Below are positions 1-6,276 of a stretch of DNA of 9,413 nucleotides, one piece after another. A program made the position numbers and the translations under genes. The notes beneath the pieces are model-generated. The model worked only from the letters and a program-made list of their open reading frames with translations, did no database searches and was not told the origin of the DNA. The stretch's first letter is position 1. Each line of letters begins with the position of its first letter. The stretch comes from Methanosarcinales archaeon (GTDB lineage Archaea; Halobacteriota; Methanosarcinia; DSM-18856; Methermicoccaceae): assembly GCA_003661015.1 (NCBI GenBank), contig QMVI01000031.1, forward strand, positions 1 through 9,413, read 5' to 3'.

Positions 1-601
1 CCGCCTTCAGTTCGTAATCCACCCTGATGGAGAATTCTCTGACGTAGTCGCTGATTGCCTCACCTCCCAGCGTCAGAGAAGTTATGTCATCCCACTTCAG
101 CACCGAGGTGGATGGAGAGGCATGCGAACCAGCCCCGACATAATCGCTTGTCGTGTAGCCCGCATAGTCTGCACCTATCATCGTTACATCCAGCGTTGCA
201 ACCTCTCCCTCCCTGAACGTGAGGGTTGCACTCTTCACCACACAGCCTGCATACTTGCCGAAGTGATCTGTGCCCCCGACATCCACGATATGTCCTATCG
301 AGATGGAGGGCAGATCGTCGTCCGTACCAGATGCACTTCCAAGCACGTGCGTAGCCCACCATGTCAGGTCGTTCGGTTTAATACTCATCGCCAGCTCTAT
401 CTCCTGTCCTGTTTTCTCGATTGTGAGACTCTCGAGTGCCTCCTCACCGCTCGCTCTCAGATACCTTATATCTCCAGTCTGGGTGCGGATTGTGGGTGTG
501 AATCGCTCGACAAGTCCGAACCACTGCATCACCGGCTCAGTCGGGAAAACGCCGAACGTTGTCTCATCCACGTATTCAACTGGCTGATTCCCTCTTATCA
601 T
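1..601 (-). CDS. Phage tail tube-like protein (C-terminus beyond left edge)
   Basis: Reading leftward from ATG at 601 gives 200 codons with no stop before the window edge, so the C-terminus is missing. The start is well supported: GGAGGT lies 7 nt upstream, and the preceding gene's TGA ends at 603, leaving a 1-nt gap. The N-terminus (MIRGNQPVEYVDETTFGVFP) followed by a strand-rich, Gly/Thr-rich body resembles siphovirus tail tube proteins. These typically begin with a line about a 'yveEttfG' segment and contain a repeated beta-sandwich; here stretches near residues 52-75 (LESLTIEKTGQEIEL) and 122-143 (KSATLTFREGEVATLDVTM) fit that fold. It would polymerise into the inner tube of the tail. Position last in a portal, connector, coiled-coil, tail order agrees. 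The family assignment is by pattern, not alignment; another tail beta-sandwich protein is the main alternative. Confidence 0.68.
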   Translation of the reverse strand, partial: MIRGNQPVEYVDETTFGVFPTEPVMQWFGLVERFTPTIRTQTGDIRYLRASGEEALESLTIEKTGQEIELAMSIKPNDLTWWATHVLGSASGTDDDLPSISIGHIVDVGGTDHFGKYAGCVVKSATLTFREGEVATLDVTMIGADYAGYTTSDYVGAGSHASPSTSVLKWDDITSLTLGGEAISDYVREFSIRVDYELKA

Positions 602-602
602 C

Positions 603-905
603 TCATGCACCTCCGTACTTGGTTATGAGTTCTTTCACTCTCTCGATTTCTGACTGAGTATCTTCGATTCTGTGCTGGATCACCGAGACAAGTCGGGACT
701 TCGTCTCGTCCGACAGCCTCGAATTGAGAATCAGACTCTTCTCAGATTTCAAATCGTTCAACTGGCTCTGGAGGGATTCCCTCTTCGTGTTCAGATACTC
801 CATAACGTCTTGGGCGCTCATCACCGTTTTGAGAAGTGACTCGAGCGATTGGGCATAATTTTTGAGGTAATCCAACTCAATTTTTATCATGTCAAGCTCC
901 TGCAC
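603..905 (-). CDS. Small coiled-coil protein of the viral neck/tail module
   Basis: This 100-residue protein starts at GTG 905, chosen because GGAGGT sits 6 nt upstream inside the end of the previous gene, whose TGA (908-906) directly abuts the start. Nearly the whole chain is heptad-like helix: residues about 2-30 and 36-95 are rich in Leu/Ile at a/d spacing and in charged residues (for example LQSQLNDLKSEKSLI and RIEDTQSEIERVKELI). There is no membrane segment and no cysteine. It lies between a tail-completion-like gene and a tail-tube gene and is translationally coupled to both, so it is probably a virion or assembly protein of that module. I do not recognise a specific family; tail chaperone, scaffold or minor structural protein are all possible. 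Confidence 0.72.
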   Translation of the reverse strand: MQELDMIKIELDYLKNYAQSLESLLKTVMSAQDVMEYLNTKRESLQSQLNDLKSEKSLILNSRLSDETKSRLVSVIQHRIEDTQSEIERVKELITKYGGA

Positions 906-1301
906 TCAAACACCTCCTTCAAGAAAATGAACTTTGAATTCCACAATTCTGCAATTCGGACTTTTCTCTCTGTTTGATGTGGTGGTTATGGTGTAGCCGA
1001 GTTCTGCATTCAGAAGAAGTTGCACAACATCATCCGCCAGCTCATCCCTCTGCTTCATGGTGTTTGACCAGACCTTCACCTTCACATCGGCAATGAACTC
1101 ACTCAGAACAAGTCCATCTTCGAGGTCTCTATAGTGCTTGGTGCTAATAATTTCTCCCTCAACCGTTATCATGGGATACATCGGTTCGTGGGAATGGTAT
1201 GCGGTGAAGATCCACGAGTCTCCAGCCACATTCGGGTCATTGGGATTCGTAAGGTTCTCTCTCAGGTAATCCCTCACTGCAAGTACAATATCCTCCAACA
1301 T
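906..1301 (-). CDS. Tail completion / head-tail joining-like protein
   Basis: The frame is open back to a TTG at 1352, but I choose ATG 1301 (131 residues). A TATA-like box at 1337-1344 lies inside the longer version and predicts transcription starting near 1314, about 13 nt before this ATG, and the protein then begins MLEDIVLAVRDYLRENL, a natural amphipathic helix. The body alternates strands (MYPMITVEGEII, FIADVKVKVWS, CRIVEFKVHFLE) with a helix (TMKQRDELADDVVQLLLNAEL). An N-terminal helix, a strand, then a 'V-x-V' strand followed by an 'R-x-x-L-x-D-x-V' helix is the plan of small phage neck, tail-terminator and tail-completion proteins (HK97 gp10 / lambda gpU-like size). Its place between portal and tail tube supports this. 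The exact family cannot be fixed without profile search. Confidence 0.6.
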   Translation of the reverse strand: MLEDIVLAVRDYLRENLTNPNDPNVAGDSWIFTAYHSHEPMYPMITVEGEIISTKHYRDLEDGLVLSEFIADVKVKVWSNTMKQRDELADDVVQLLLNAELGYTITTTSNREKSPNCRIVEFKVHFLEGGV

Positions 1302-1336
1302 CCTGAATGAGGTTGCAGGAGGGGTAGAAGGTGCTA

Positions 1337-1344
1337 AATATAAA
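1337..1344 (-). promoter_or_regulatory. TATA-like box for the tail module
   Basis: On the minus strand TTTATATT sits in an AT-rich stretch (1337-1360) after the G/C-rich run at about 1369-1379. The expected start of transcription, 25-27 nt downstream, is near 1314, just before ATG 1301. It would drive the tail-completion, coiled-coil and tail-tube genes as one transcript. Inferred from sequence only. Confidence 0.55.
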
Positions 1345-1441
1345 TAAGTCAAAATAATAAAATCAGAAAGGGTGGGGGGAATAAATAGGGGATACTGTGT
1401 CAGATCCGTGTACTTATTATGTCATGTTTATTTATCTTACT

Positions 1442-1720
1442 TTACCTTATCTCAAACCTCTTTCTGTCCAGCAATTCCTGTTTCTTTGCCTCGTTCCAGC
1501 CACTCACATCCTGCAGATACCCGGTTATCCTTGAAATGGGCAGAACGTTGTGCGAACCGCATTCCGGACAGTAGAACTCACCACACACCGGGCAGACATG
1601 TATTCCAGAAATGGGTTTCATGCACGAACCATGCTCACGGGCATACTGTCTAACAGGACAGTTCTCTTTGGTGTATTTAGACTCACTCTTGATAGCCTTT
1701 TCAATGACTTCTTGAAGCAT
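1442..1720 (-). CDS. Stand-alone glycyl-radical/zinc domain of class III (anaerobic) ribonucleotide reductase
   Basis: This 92-residue protein corresponds only to the C-terminal end of NrdD. Residues 43-54 carry CPVC and CPEC, the paired CxxC zinc site seen before the radical site in class III enzymes. Residues 64-69 (RITGYL) match the glycyl-radical motif, usually RVxGYL, making Gly67 the expected radical position, and the C-terminal SGWNEAKKQELLDRKRFEI matches the usual tail. The ~500-600-residue catalytic barrel is absent. By analogy with YfiD-type spare glycyl-radical domains, it could donate or restore a radical on a host or viral NrdD activated by NrdG; that role is inference. It sits inside a viral module with its own promoter and non-coding flanks on both sides, as a late-acquired 'moron' gene would. 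Two further cysteines (C21, C33) are of unknown role. Domain identity is strong; independent function is unproven. Confidence 0.88.
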   Translation of the reverse strand: MLQEVIEKAIKSESKYTKENCPVRQYAREHGSCMKPISGIHVCPVCGEFYCPECGSHNVLPISRITGYLQDVSGWNEAKKQELLDRKRFEIR

Positions 1721-1741
1721 AGTAATGAATTGACTCCAATT

Positions 1742-1749
1742 CTATTTAA
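1742..1749 (-). promoter_or_regulatory. TATA-like box of the glycyl-radical domain gene
   Basis: The minus strand reads TTTAAATA here, about 25 nt before ATG 1720, which predicts an essentially leaderless transcript. No Shine-Dalgarno sequence precedes the ATG, consistent with leaderless initiation. This makes the small gene an independent transcription unit within the viral block. Confidence 0.5.
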
Positions 1750-1764
1750 ACATTGAGTTAAATA

Positions 1765-2847
1765 TCATGAGATATCGAGAGGACTGAATCTCATCTCCAC
1801 CATCTCATCGTATCCCCATGCCCTCATCTGTGGGATGAGGACATCCCTCTCGAACACTCTTTTGATCTGGCGTTGCATCGACATCAGAACGTTCAGCCTG
1901 TCTTTCTCTGAAACGTAGGAAGATGCATAGGTTGAGCCTCTTGCCTTTCCGGTTGTGATTTCTGACTGGAGGAGAGCTATTGCAATGTCTCTTTCCAGAC
2001 TCTCTTTGAGTCCGAGAATGTCGGTTGCTCCTGTGGTTGGAGTCAAAGGCTTCACCTCGAATCCCACTCCCACAATGTCCTCGTTCTGCTCAAGCTTCTG
2101 CATCTCCTCTTTCACATCGTCCAGCACTTTCTTTATCTCCTCGAACCTTCCTTCGTGCAGAAGCGGTTCGAGTCCCTTCATATCGATGTGAAGTCTTCCC
2201 ATACCGTATCTTCTGACAGCTTTTGTGAATCCTTCGAGCAAATCGAGTTTGTACTTCACGATTCTGTCTATGGGGTCGAGAAGTGAGATGCCATACAGAC
2301 CGAGGGTGGTTCTGCCCATGATATCTGTGCATACATTCCCCTCTGGGAAGAGGCGAAATAGTGCGAACTCCTCCCTGTTGAATACGGTGGGGACAGACTC
2401 CTCCTGAACAACCGCTCTGTCCACCCTACCCTTCAGAATGTGTGTGGGAATCTCTTTCGGTCTCACTCCTTTGGGGAGGAGAGTGATGTATCTCATGGGG
2501 AGTGGAGTGAGTGATGAAATCGTATCGCCATCCCATTCAAGGTGGAGAACAACTGTTCCATCACGGGCAAGCAGTCTGGCAACTGTTGCAATCACGTGGT
2601 CGAGATTCACTCCCACTGCCCACTTTTCAAGCTCCTTCACACCACCACTTAACTCGAAGCCACTTGAGATTGTGAGACCCAGCTTCAGAAGTGAGGTTGC
2701 AACGTAGGGGTCGATCTGGGAGAGCTGTTCGTATCTGATGAAACGGTTGGATGTGTCAAGGTAGTAGTTCCCCACTCTGTAGTCATCTGATGTGATTCTG
2801 GGTATTGCCGACAAAGAAGCCTGAATTCTTTTCTTTCTGAAGAACAT
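1765..2847 (-). CDS. Phage portal protein
   Basis: This 360-residue protein begins at ATG 2847 (MFFRKKRIQ) and ends with TGA. It follows the portal plan: a short basic N-terminus, an early segment 'IDPYVATSLLKLGLTISSGFEL' where portals describe the local bound region, a beta-rich wing with LARDGTVVLHLEW (residues about 92-104), a stem-side segment YGISLLDPI followed by a long helix with 'AVRRYGMGRLHI' (about 184-222), a charged coiled-coil-like helix (about 233-258), and a C-terminal crown with 'ERDIAIALLQSE' plus an RQIKRVFERDVLIPQM helix. Portals form the dodecameric ring through which DNA enters the head and to which neck proteins attach. At 360 residues it is compact but within the range of small portals. 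Upstream is a non-coding AT-rich spacer and then mfnA, so no terminase precedes it, which is unusual. Family assignment by pattern is fairly firm. Confidence 0.8.
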   Translation of the reverse strand: MFFRKKRIQASLSAIPRITSDDYRVGNYYLDTSNRFIRYEQLSQIDPYVATSLLKLGLTISSGFELSGGVKELEKWAVGVNLDHVIATVARLLARDGTVVLHLEWDGDTISSLTPLPMRYITLLPKGVRPKEIPTHILKGRVDRAVVQEESVPTVFNREEFALFRLFPEGNVCTDIMGRTTLGLYGISLLDPIDRIVKYKLDLLEGFTKAVRRYGMGRLHIDMKGLEPLLHEGRFEEIKKVLDDVKEEMQKLEQNEDIVGVGFEVKPLTPTTGATDILGLKESLERDIAIALLQSEITTGKARGSTYASSYVSEKDRLNVLMSMQRQIKRVFERDVLIPQMRAWGYDEMVEMRFSPLDIS

Positions 2848-2957
2848 GATTGATTATTGGAGAAAGGGTAGATTTGGCTAAATTTTTTAATTTTTTTATT
2901 TTAATTTTTATTTTTTTATTTATTTTGATTTTTATTTCAATTCATTATTCATTAATA
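2848..2957. other. AT-rich non-coding spacer between provirus and mfnA operon
   Basis: This 110-bp stretch contains almost only A and T. On the plus strand it is T-rich (about 2880-2937), so on the strand transcribed by both neighbours it is A-rich, which does not look like the U-run terminator expected after mfnA. No open frame, tRNA-like attachment site or clear inverted repeat was seen. It marks the junction between the cellular operon and the viral block. A weak TATA-like TTAAAAAATTTA around 2878-2889 (minus strand) could serve the portal gene. Confidence 0.6.
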
Positions 2958-4124
2958 TTAATTATATTTTCTCAGAATATCCTTCAGTTCCCTCAGAAAC
3001 TCCTCCACCGTTCTCTCAGAAACGTGGGGCATCATGACCATTCTTATTGCCTCACCCACTGCCGAGACATACCAGTTCCTTCTCATCAGCTCGTTCTTCA
3101 CATCCTCCGCCCTATCGCATCTCACACACAGCACATTGCACACCGGCTCTATGACCGGCTCGAGTCCGAGCTCCTCACACCCTTCTTTCATGAGATGGGT
3201 TATACGCATGCACTCCTTCACGATTTTCGTGTAGCCTTCCCATCCGAGATGTCTCATCACCGCATACGCACCCACAACAGAACCGCCAGCTCTCGTTCCG
3301 GTGAGTGTGTATTGAGAGCGGTGGGTAAGGTAGGGCGTATCGACCGCCAGTCTATCCATCACGTTCTCCCTGAAAACAAGCACACCGCACGGAATGGTTG
3401 AGAATCCCATCTTGTGAGGGTCGATGGAGACAGAATCAACACCCTTCACAAAACCCCAGTCTCTCCTTCCAAGAAACGGAAGGACAAATCCACCAAACGC
3501 AGCATCCACGTGCAGGAATATTCCTCTCTCGTCTGCGATCTTCCCCAGCTCCTCGATTGGGTCAACCTGTCCGTACTCTGTTGTACCCGCGATGCCAACC
3601 ATTGCAAACGTGTTATCATCCACCAGCTCCTCCACCCCACCAACATCCACTCTCAAATCCTCATCGAGCGGAGCCCTCCTGATCTCAACACCCAGAAGGT
3701 CTGAAATCTTATCAAAAGAGAAGTGGGCACTCTCAGGAACCACAATATTTCCCTTTTCACTTTTGCCCAATTTCCCTTTGCTCAGTTTTCCTTCCTTCTT
3801 TGCAACCCCTTTCTTTGCAACCCTCATCGCCTGTATGTTGGATTCTGTTCCTCCGGTGGTTGCGAATCCCCATGTCTTTGAGTTGCCAGCAAGCTCCCCA
3901 ACCCTCTTCACCATACACTCCTCTATCTATGAGGAAGCGGGAAACAGCCCCGGGTCTCCGAGGTTCGATTCCATGTAGAGGATGTGTGCTCTCACAGCAA
4001 CCGGATGGGGTAAGGTGCACATCGAAGAGAGAATTCTGGTGTAGGGGATGTCCCTTTCCTTCATCAGCGAAAGCACATACAACACACTCTCATCCTTTTC
4101 ACCCTCTATGTTCCACAACCTCAC
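2958..4124 (-). CDS. mfnA: MfnA-type tyrosine/aspartate decarboxylase with in-frame TAG
   Basis: The frame from GTG 4124 to TAA 2958 has 388 sense positions if the TAG at codon 66 is read. MfnA is a PLP enzyme of the group II decarboxylase family that makes tyramine for methanofuran or beta-alanine for CoA. Before the TAG are the family's N-terminal SSMCTLPHP (33-41) and ESNLGDPGLFP (52-62); after it come TTGGTESNIQAM, PESAHFSF (His134), HVDAAFGGF (Asp207) and the PLP-lysine motif DPHKMG (Lys238), then a normal C-terminus with VMMPHVSERTVEEFL. Length matches the family. The TAG falls where related enzymes have an ordinary residue in 'GTxxLE', so nothing is missing or frameshifted. An inner ATG at 3914 would give a 318-residue protein lacking the conserved N-terminus. 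A Lys-rich, repetitive insertion occupies residues about 104-125. The start overlaps the phosphoesterase stop by 4 nt; GGAGGT ends immediately before GTG 4124, so TTG 4118, 6 nt downstream of it, is an alternative start. Confidence 0.87.
3927..3929 (-). other. In-frame TAG within mfnA (possible pyrrolysine codon)
   Basis: The minus-strand codons run TCC TCA TAG ATA GAG GAG TGT ATG. The frame continues without interruption for 322 further codons carrying all catalytic motifs. Readthrough by tRNA-Pyl, or a nonsense mutation, are the two readings; the matching TAG in the adjacent gene favours the first. Confidence 0.75.
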
Positions 4125-4762
4125 ACCTCCAAGAGCTTCGCATCGTACCTATCAAAATCAACAACAGCACCCATCCCCATGTAAAGGGGACCCGGATTTA
4201 CAATCAGAGTTCCAGTGCGATGTTCCACTCCTCTTGCCTCATGTATGTGTCCGCACAGAATCACATCTACCCTCCCAACCGCCTCCTATATTGCCTTCGA
4301 GCCAACATGTTCTCCCCTCACCATATCACACACTCCGTAGGGTGGTGCATGACTCACGAGACATGTTGTACGGTTCTCATCCCGAATCTGAGAGAGCAGT
4401 TCTTCCAGCATGTATCTGATTGAGTCCTCGCTCATTTCGAACGGAGTCGAAAATGGAGTGGGGTTCGAGCCACCGATTCCCATGAACAGCACATCCCCCA
4501 TTTCCACCACCCTTCTATGGAGTGGGATTGCTCCCTCCTCCTCAAGTGCTTGGTGGATTTCTGGCGGGTCACAGTTCCCGCCAACTCCAATCACCTTCTT
4601 GCCCTTCAGAATTTCCATCATGCGCTTCACATGGGTGAGGGGACCGAAGTTCGTGATGTCTCCGCACATCACAACCACATCCACCTCCACCCCTGCCCTT
4701 TCAACCACTTCTCTCATTCTCTCGTATCTTCCATGTGCATCAGACAAGACGAGTGCTTTCAT
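4121..4762 (-). CDS. Metallophosphoesterase (YfcE/Metallophos_2 type) with in-frame TAG
   Basis: Starting at ATG 4762 and reading through TAG at codon 159 to TGA at 4121 gives 213 positions, the normal size for small archaeal calcineurin-like phosphoesterases. Metal-binding motifs appear in order: D-x-H at Asp8/His10 (SDAHG), GD at 34-35 (MCGDITNFG), GN-C-D at 62-64 (GGNCDPPE), His138 (SHAPPYG), and, after the TAG, CGHIHEARG with His172/His174, followed by the typical LIVNPGPLYMG ending. The pre-TAG product of 158 residues would lack GHxH and could not complete the dinuclear metal site. Homologues have an arginine or similar residue at 'GSKAI-x-EAV'. The substrate is unknown; such enzymes hydrolyse phosphodiesters or nucleotides in the cytoplasm. 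The gene follows the rimI-like gene by a duplicated junction (GAGGAGGGAG serves as ribosome-binding site) and overlaps mfnA by 4 nt, indicating coupled translation. Family call is strong. Confidence 0.87.
4286..4288 (-). other. In-frame TAG within metallophosphoesterase (possible pyrrolysine codon)
   Basis: The minus strand reads AAG GCA ATA TAG GAG GCG GTT GGG, and the same frame continues for 54 codons that contain the GHxH metal motif and the usual family C-terminus, ending at TGA 4121. There is no frameshift. Internal restart would not give a useful domain. Confidence 0.77.
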
Positions 4763-4798
4763 GTCTCCCTCCTCAGCTCATGTCTCCCTCCTCAGCTC
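4761..4798. repeat. 19-bp perfect tandem duplication at a gene junction
   Basis: ATGTCTCCCTCCTCAGCTC occurs twice without a gap, at 4761-4779 and 4780-4798 (plus-strand sequence). One copy ends the acetyltransferase gene (ELRRET then TGA); the other forms the ribosome-binding site and start of the phosphoesterase. Removing one copy would fuse the genes into a 4-nt ATGA overlap, so the duplication likely arose from an originally overlapping pair without damaging either. Confidence 0.93.
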
Positions 4799-5224
4799 AT
4801 ATATCCTTGCTCCCTCTCCATCTGGGTAGTAGCCAGGGACGAAACCCGTCTGCCTGAAGCCCAGTCTCTCGTAGAGCGAGTATGCGGGAACGTTCGATTC
4901 CCTTACTTCGAGTCTGATAATCTCAACATGCCTGAACAGATTATCCAGAAGAGTTTTCAGAAGACTTTTTCCTATTCCACATCTCCTGTACATGGGATGG
5001 ACTGCAATGGACACAACCTTCCCCACAGTGTCGAGTACGCTTCCAACCGCATACCCCACAACCTCGCCATCGAGTTCTGCAACCAGAAAATAATCCTGTA
5101 TCGCATAGTACGATATGTAGAGGTGTGCATCTCTCCTCCCAAAAGAGACATTCTCTATCCACAGTACCCCCTCGTAGTCTGGAGGTGAGTAGCGTCTGAC
5201 ACGCACCGATACGAGCATCATCAT
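4778..5224 (-). CDS. rimI: GNAT N-acetyltransferase (RimI / archaeal NAT-like)
   Basis: The 148-residue protein starts in an ATG triplet run at 5224 with GAGAGG just upstream and an in-frame TGA close before it. GNAT landmarks are clear: a beta4 strand GKVVSIAVHP (69-77), the acetyl-CoA pyrophosphate loop RRCGIG (80-85) of the R/Q-x-x-G-x-G/A type, a following helix KSLLKTLLDNL, and the LEVRESNVPAYSLYERLGF segment (105-123) with Asn111 and Tyr118, characteristic of RimI/Ard1-type N-terminal acetyltransferases. It would transfer acetyl groups from acetyl-CoA to protein N-termini or ribosomal protein S18-like substrates in the cytoplasm. It is the first gene of the operon leading into the phosphoesterase and mfnA; no functional link between the three is obvious. 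The symbol reflects family resemblance, not proven substrate. Confidence 0.85.
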   Translation of the reverse strand: MMMLVSVRVRRYSPPDYEGVLWIENVSFGRRDAHLYISYYAIQDYFLVAELDGEVVGYAVGSVLDTVGKVVSIAVHPMYRRCGIGKSLLKTLLDNLFRHVEIIRLEVRESNVPAYSLYERLGFRQTGFVPGYYPDGEGARIYELRRET

Positions 5225-5252
5225 AACCTCTCAGATAACCTATCAGTATGAG

Positions 5253-5293
5253 TAAAAATATTTATTGTATTGTATTGATAAAAAATATTTATA
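5253..5293. promoter_or_regulatory. Divergent promoter region with repeated AT element
   Basis: AAAAATATTTAT occurs at 5254-5265 and 5281-5292, 27 nt apart. On the plus strand the right copy contains TATTTATA (5286-5293), about 25 nt before the permease start at 5311/5314, predicting a leaderless mRNA. On the minus strand the left copy reads AATAAATATTTTT and lies about 35-40 nt before the acetyltransferase ATG at 5224, predicting a short leader. The two transcription units are therefore likely fired from adjacent, similar TATA boxes. Between them lies GTATTGTATTGATA, a small repeat that could bind a regulator. Confidence 0.6.
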
Positions 5294-5313
5294 GGTAGAG
5301 AAAATCTAATGTG

Positions 5314-6252
5314 ATGGTTGATATTGGCACAGCAAATGACCTTGGGATGCTGATTGTGGAAATATTGCTCACGGCTCTCGACTATTTTGCTGATGTTTGG
5401 ATATATTTCGTTATAGGGTTGGTTGCTGGGGGTTTTGTGAGCGAGTTTGTCCCGAAAAGGTATTTGCTGAAGGTGATGGGGGGATACAGGAGCATAAAGG
5501 CAATTGTTCTCACGGTTATAGCACTGTTTCCCATCCCACTGTGTTCGATAGGAGTGATTCCACTCGTTGGAGGATTTTACAGAATGGGACTCTCGATGGG
5601 TGTGATTATGGCAGCTCTCGTGATGGGAGCTGGTGTGAATCCCGTACTGTTTGTCCTCACCGCAGACGTTCTGGGTATGAGGGTTGCAATCACCAGGGTC
5701 ATTGGGACTTTTGTTCTTGCGATTTTGATCGGTGTTATCGCGATGGAACTCGAGAAGAGGAAGATATTCCTCAAACTGCCAGAGTCCTCCCAGTGGGATG
5801 GAGGACATCCCCTGATACTCGAGCCAGAAGCAAGGACGTTCGAGGAGAAGCTGGTCGGGATGGTGAAGACAATATGGCTTGAAATCAGGGGAATGGCACC
5901 CGGTCTCATAATCGGAATTTTTCTGACAGGTGCGATTGCGGTTTTGGTTCCCGTCACCATCATAACAGAGTATCTGAGCGGAACCGACCCGGTCTCGATT
6001 CTGCTGATAGCTGGCTTCACAATTCCTTGGTATTTCCCGCCCGGTGTGGAGGTTGTGATGGCTCAGGCGATGTTTGAAAAGGGGATGACTGAACCAGGCA
6101 TTGTCACGTTCCTCCTGATAGCAACAGGAACGAGCCTGCCCAACATTCTGATGGTGGCAGGATTCCTTGGAAAGAACAACGCAATATATTATGCAATCTC
6201 TTGGATACTTGGCGTCACAGCCATCGGTATGATATATATGGCTCTCTTTTAA
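5314..6252 (+). CDS. DUF318/ArsP-family membrane permease
   Basis: ATG 5314 is preferred over GTG 5311 because the TATA box places transcription start at about 5312. The 312-residue protein has about eight hydrophobic segments with a soluble loop at residues about 155-185 (ELEKRKIFLKLPESSQWDGG and following). The hallmark PIPLCSIGVIPL (residues about 74-85) near the N-terminal half matches the PxCSCGxxP motif of the YraQ/ArsP permease family (PF03773), and the second half has the mirrored IPWYFPPGVEVVMAQAM segment, giving the family's two-fold repeat. The first motif has Ile where most members have the second cysteine, so a trivalent-arsenical type thiol site would be incomplete. Members export organoarsenicals or other unknown solutes; substrate here is unknown. 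It is monocistronic and ends 24 nt from the convergent channel-like gene. Confidence 0.8.
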   Translation: MVDIGTANDLGMLIVEILLTALDYFADVWIYFVIGLVAGGFVSEFVPKRYLLKVMGGYRSIKAIVLTVIALFPIPLCSIGVIPLVGGFYRMGLSMGVIMAALVMGAGVNPVLFVLTADVLGMRVAITRVIGTFVLAILIGVIAMELEKRKIFLKLPESSQWDGGHPLILEPEARTFEEKLVGMVKTIWLEIRGMAPGLIIGIFLTGAIAVLVPVTIITEYLSGTDPVSILLIAGFTIPWYFPPGVEVVMAQAMFEKGMTEPGIVTFLLIATGTSLPNILMVAGFLGKNNAIYYAISWILGVTAIGMIYMALF

Positions 6253-6276
6253 CCATCGCATTAACCCGGCACAGAA

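Noticed and set aside
1302..1352. TTG start at 1352 for the tail-completion gene
   Set aside because: The upstream 17 codons overlap the likely TATA box, so they would not be in the mRNA; ATG 1301 fits better.
2880..2937. T-run as an archaeal transcription terminator
   Set aside because: The T-rich strand is plus, whereas the adjacent genes are transcribed from the minus strand, where this stretch is A-rich.
2958..4124. mfnA as two separate genes or a frameshifted pseudogene
   Set aside because: The two parts are in the same frame with conserved motifs on both sides of one TAG and no indel is needed, so split genes or a frameshift are less likely than readthrough; a simple nonsense pseudogene remains possible.
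3800..4423. Long plus-strand frames over mfnA and the phosphoesterase
   Set aside because: They are rich in Ser, Pro, His and Cys with no motifs, and arise as shadows of the minus-strand genes read through TAG.
5221..6261. Long minus-strand open frame opposite the permease
   Set aside because: Composition is low in hydrophobics and rich in His, Asn and Cys, typical of antisense shadow; the plus-strand frame shows clear family motifs and a promoter.
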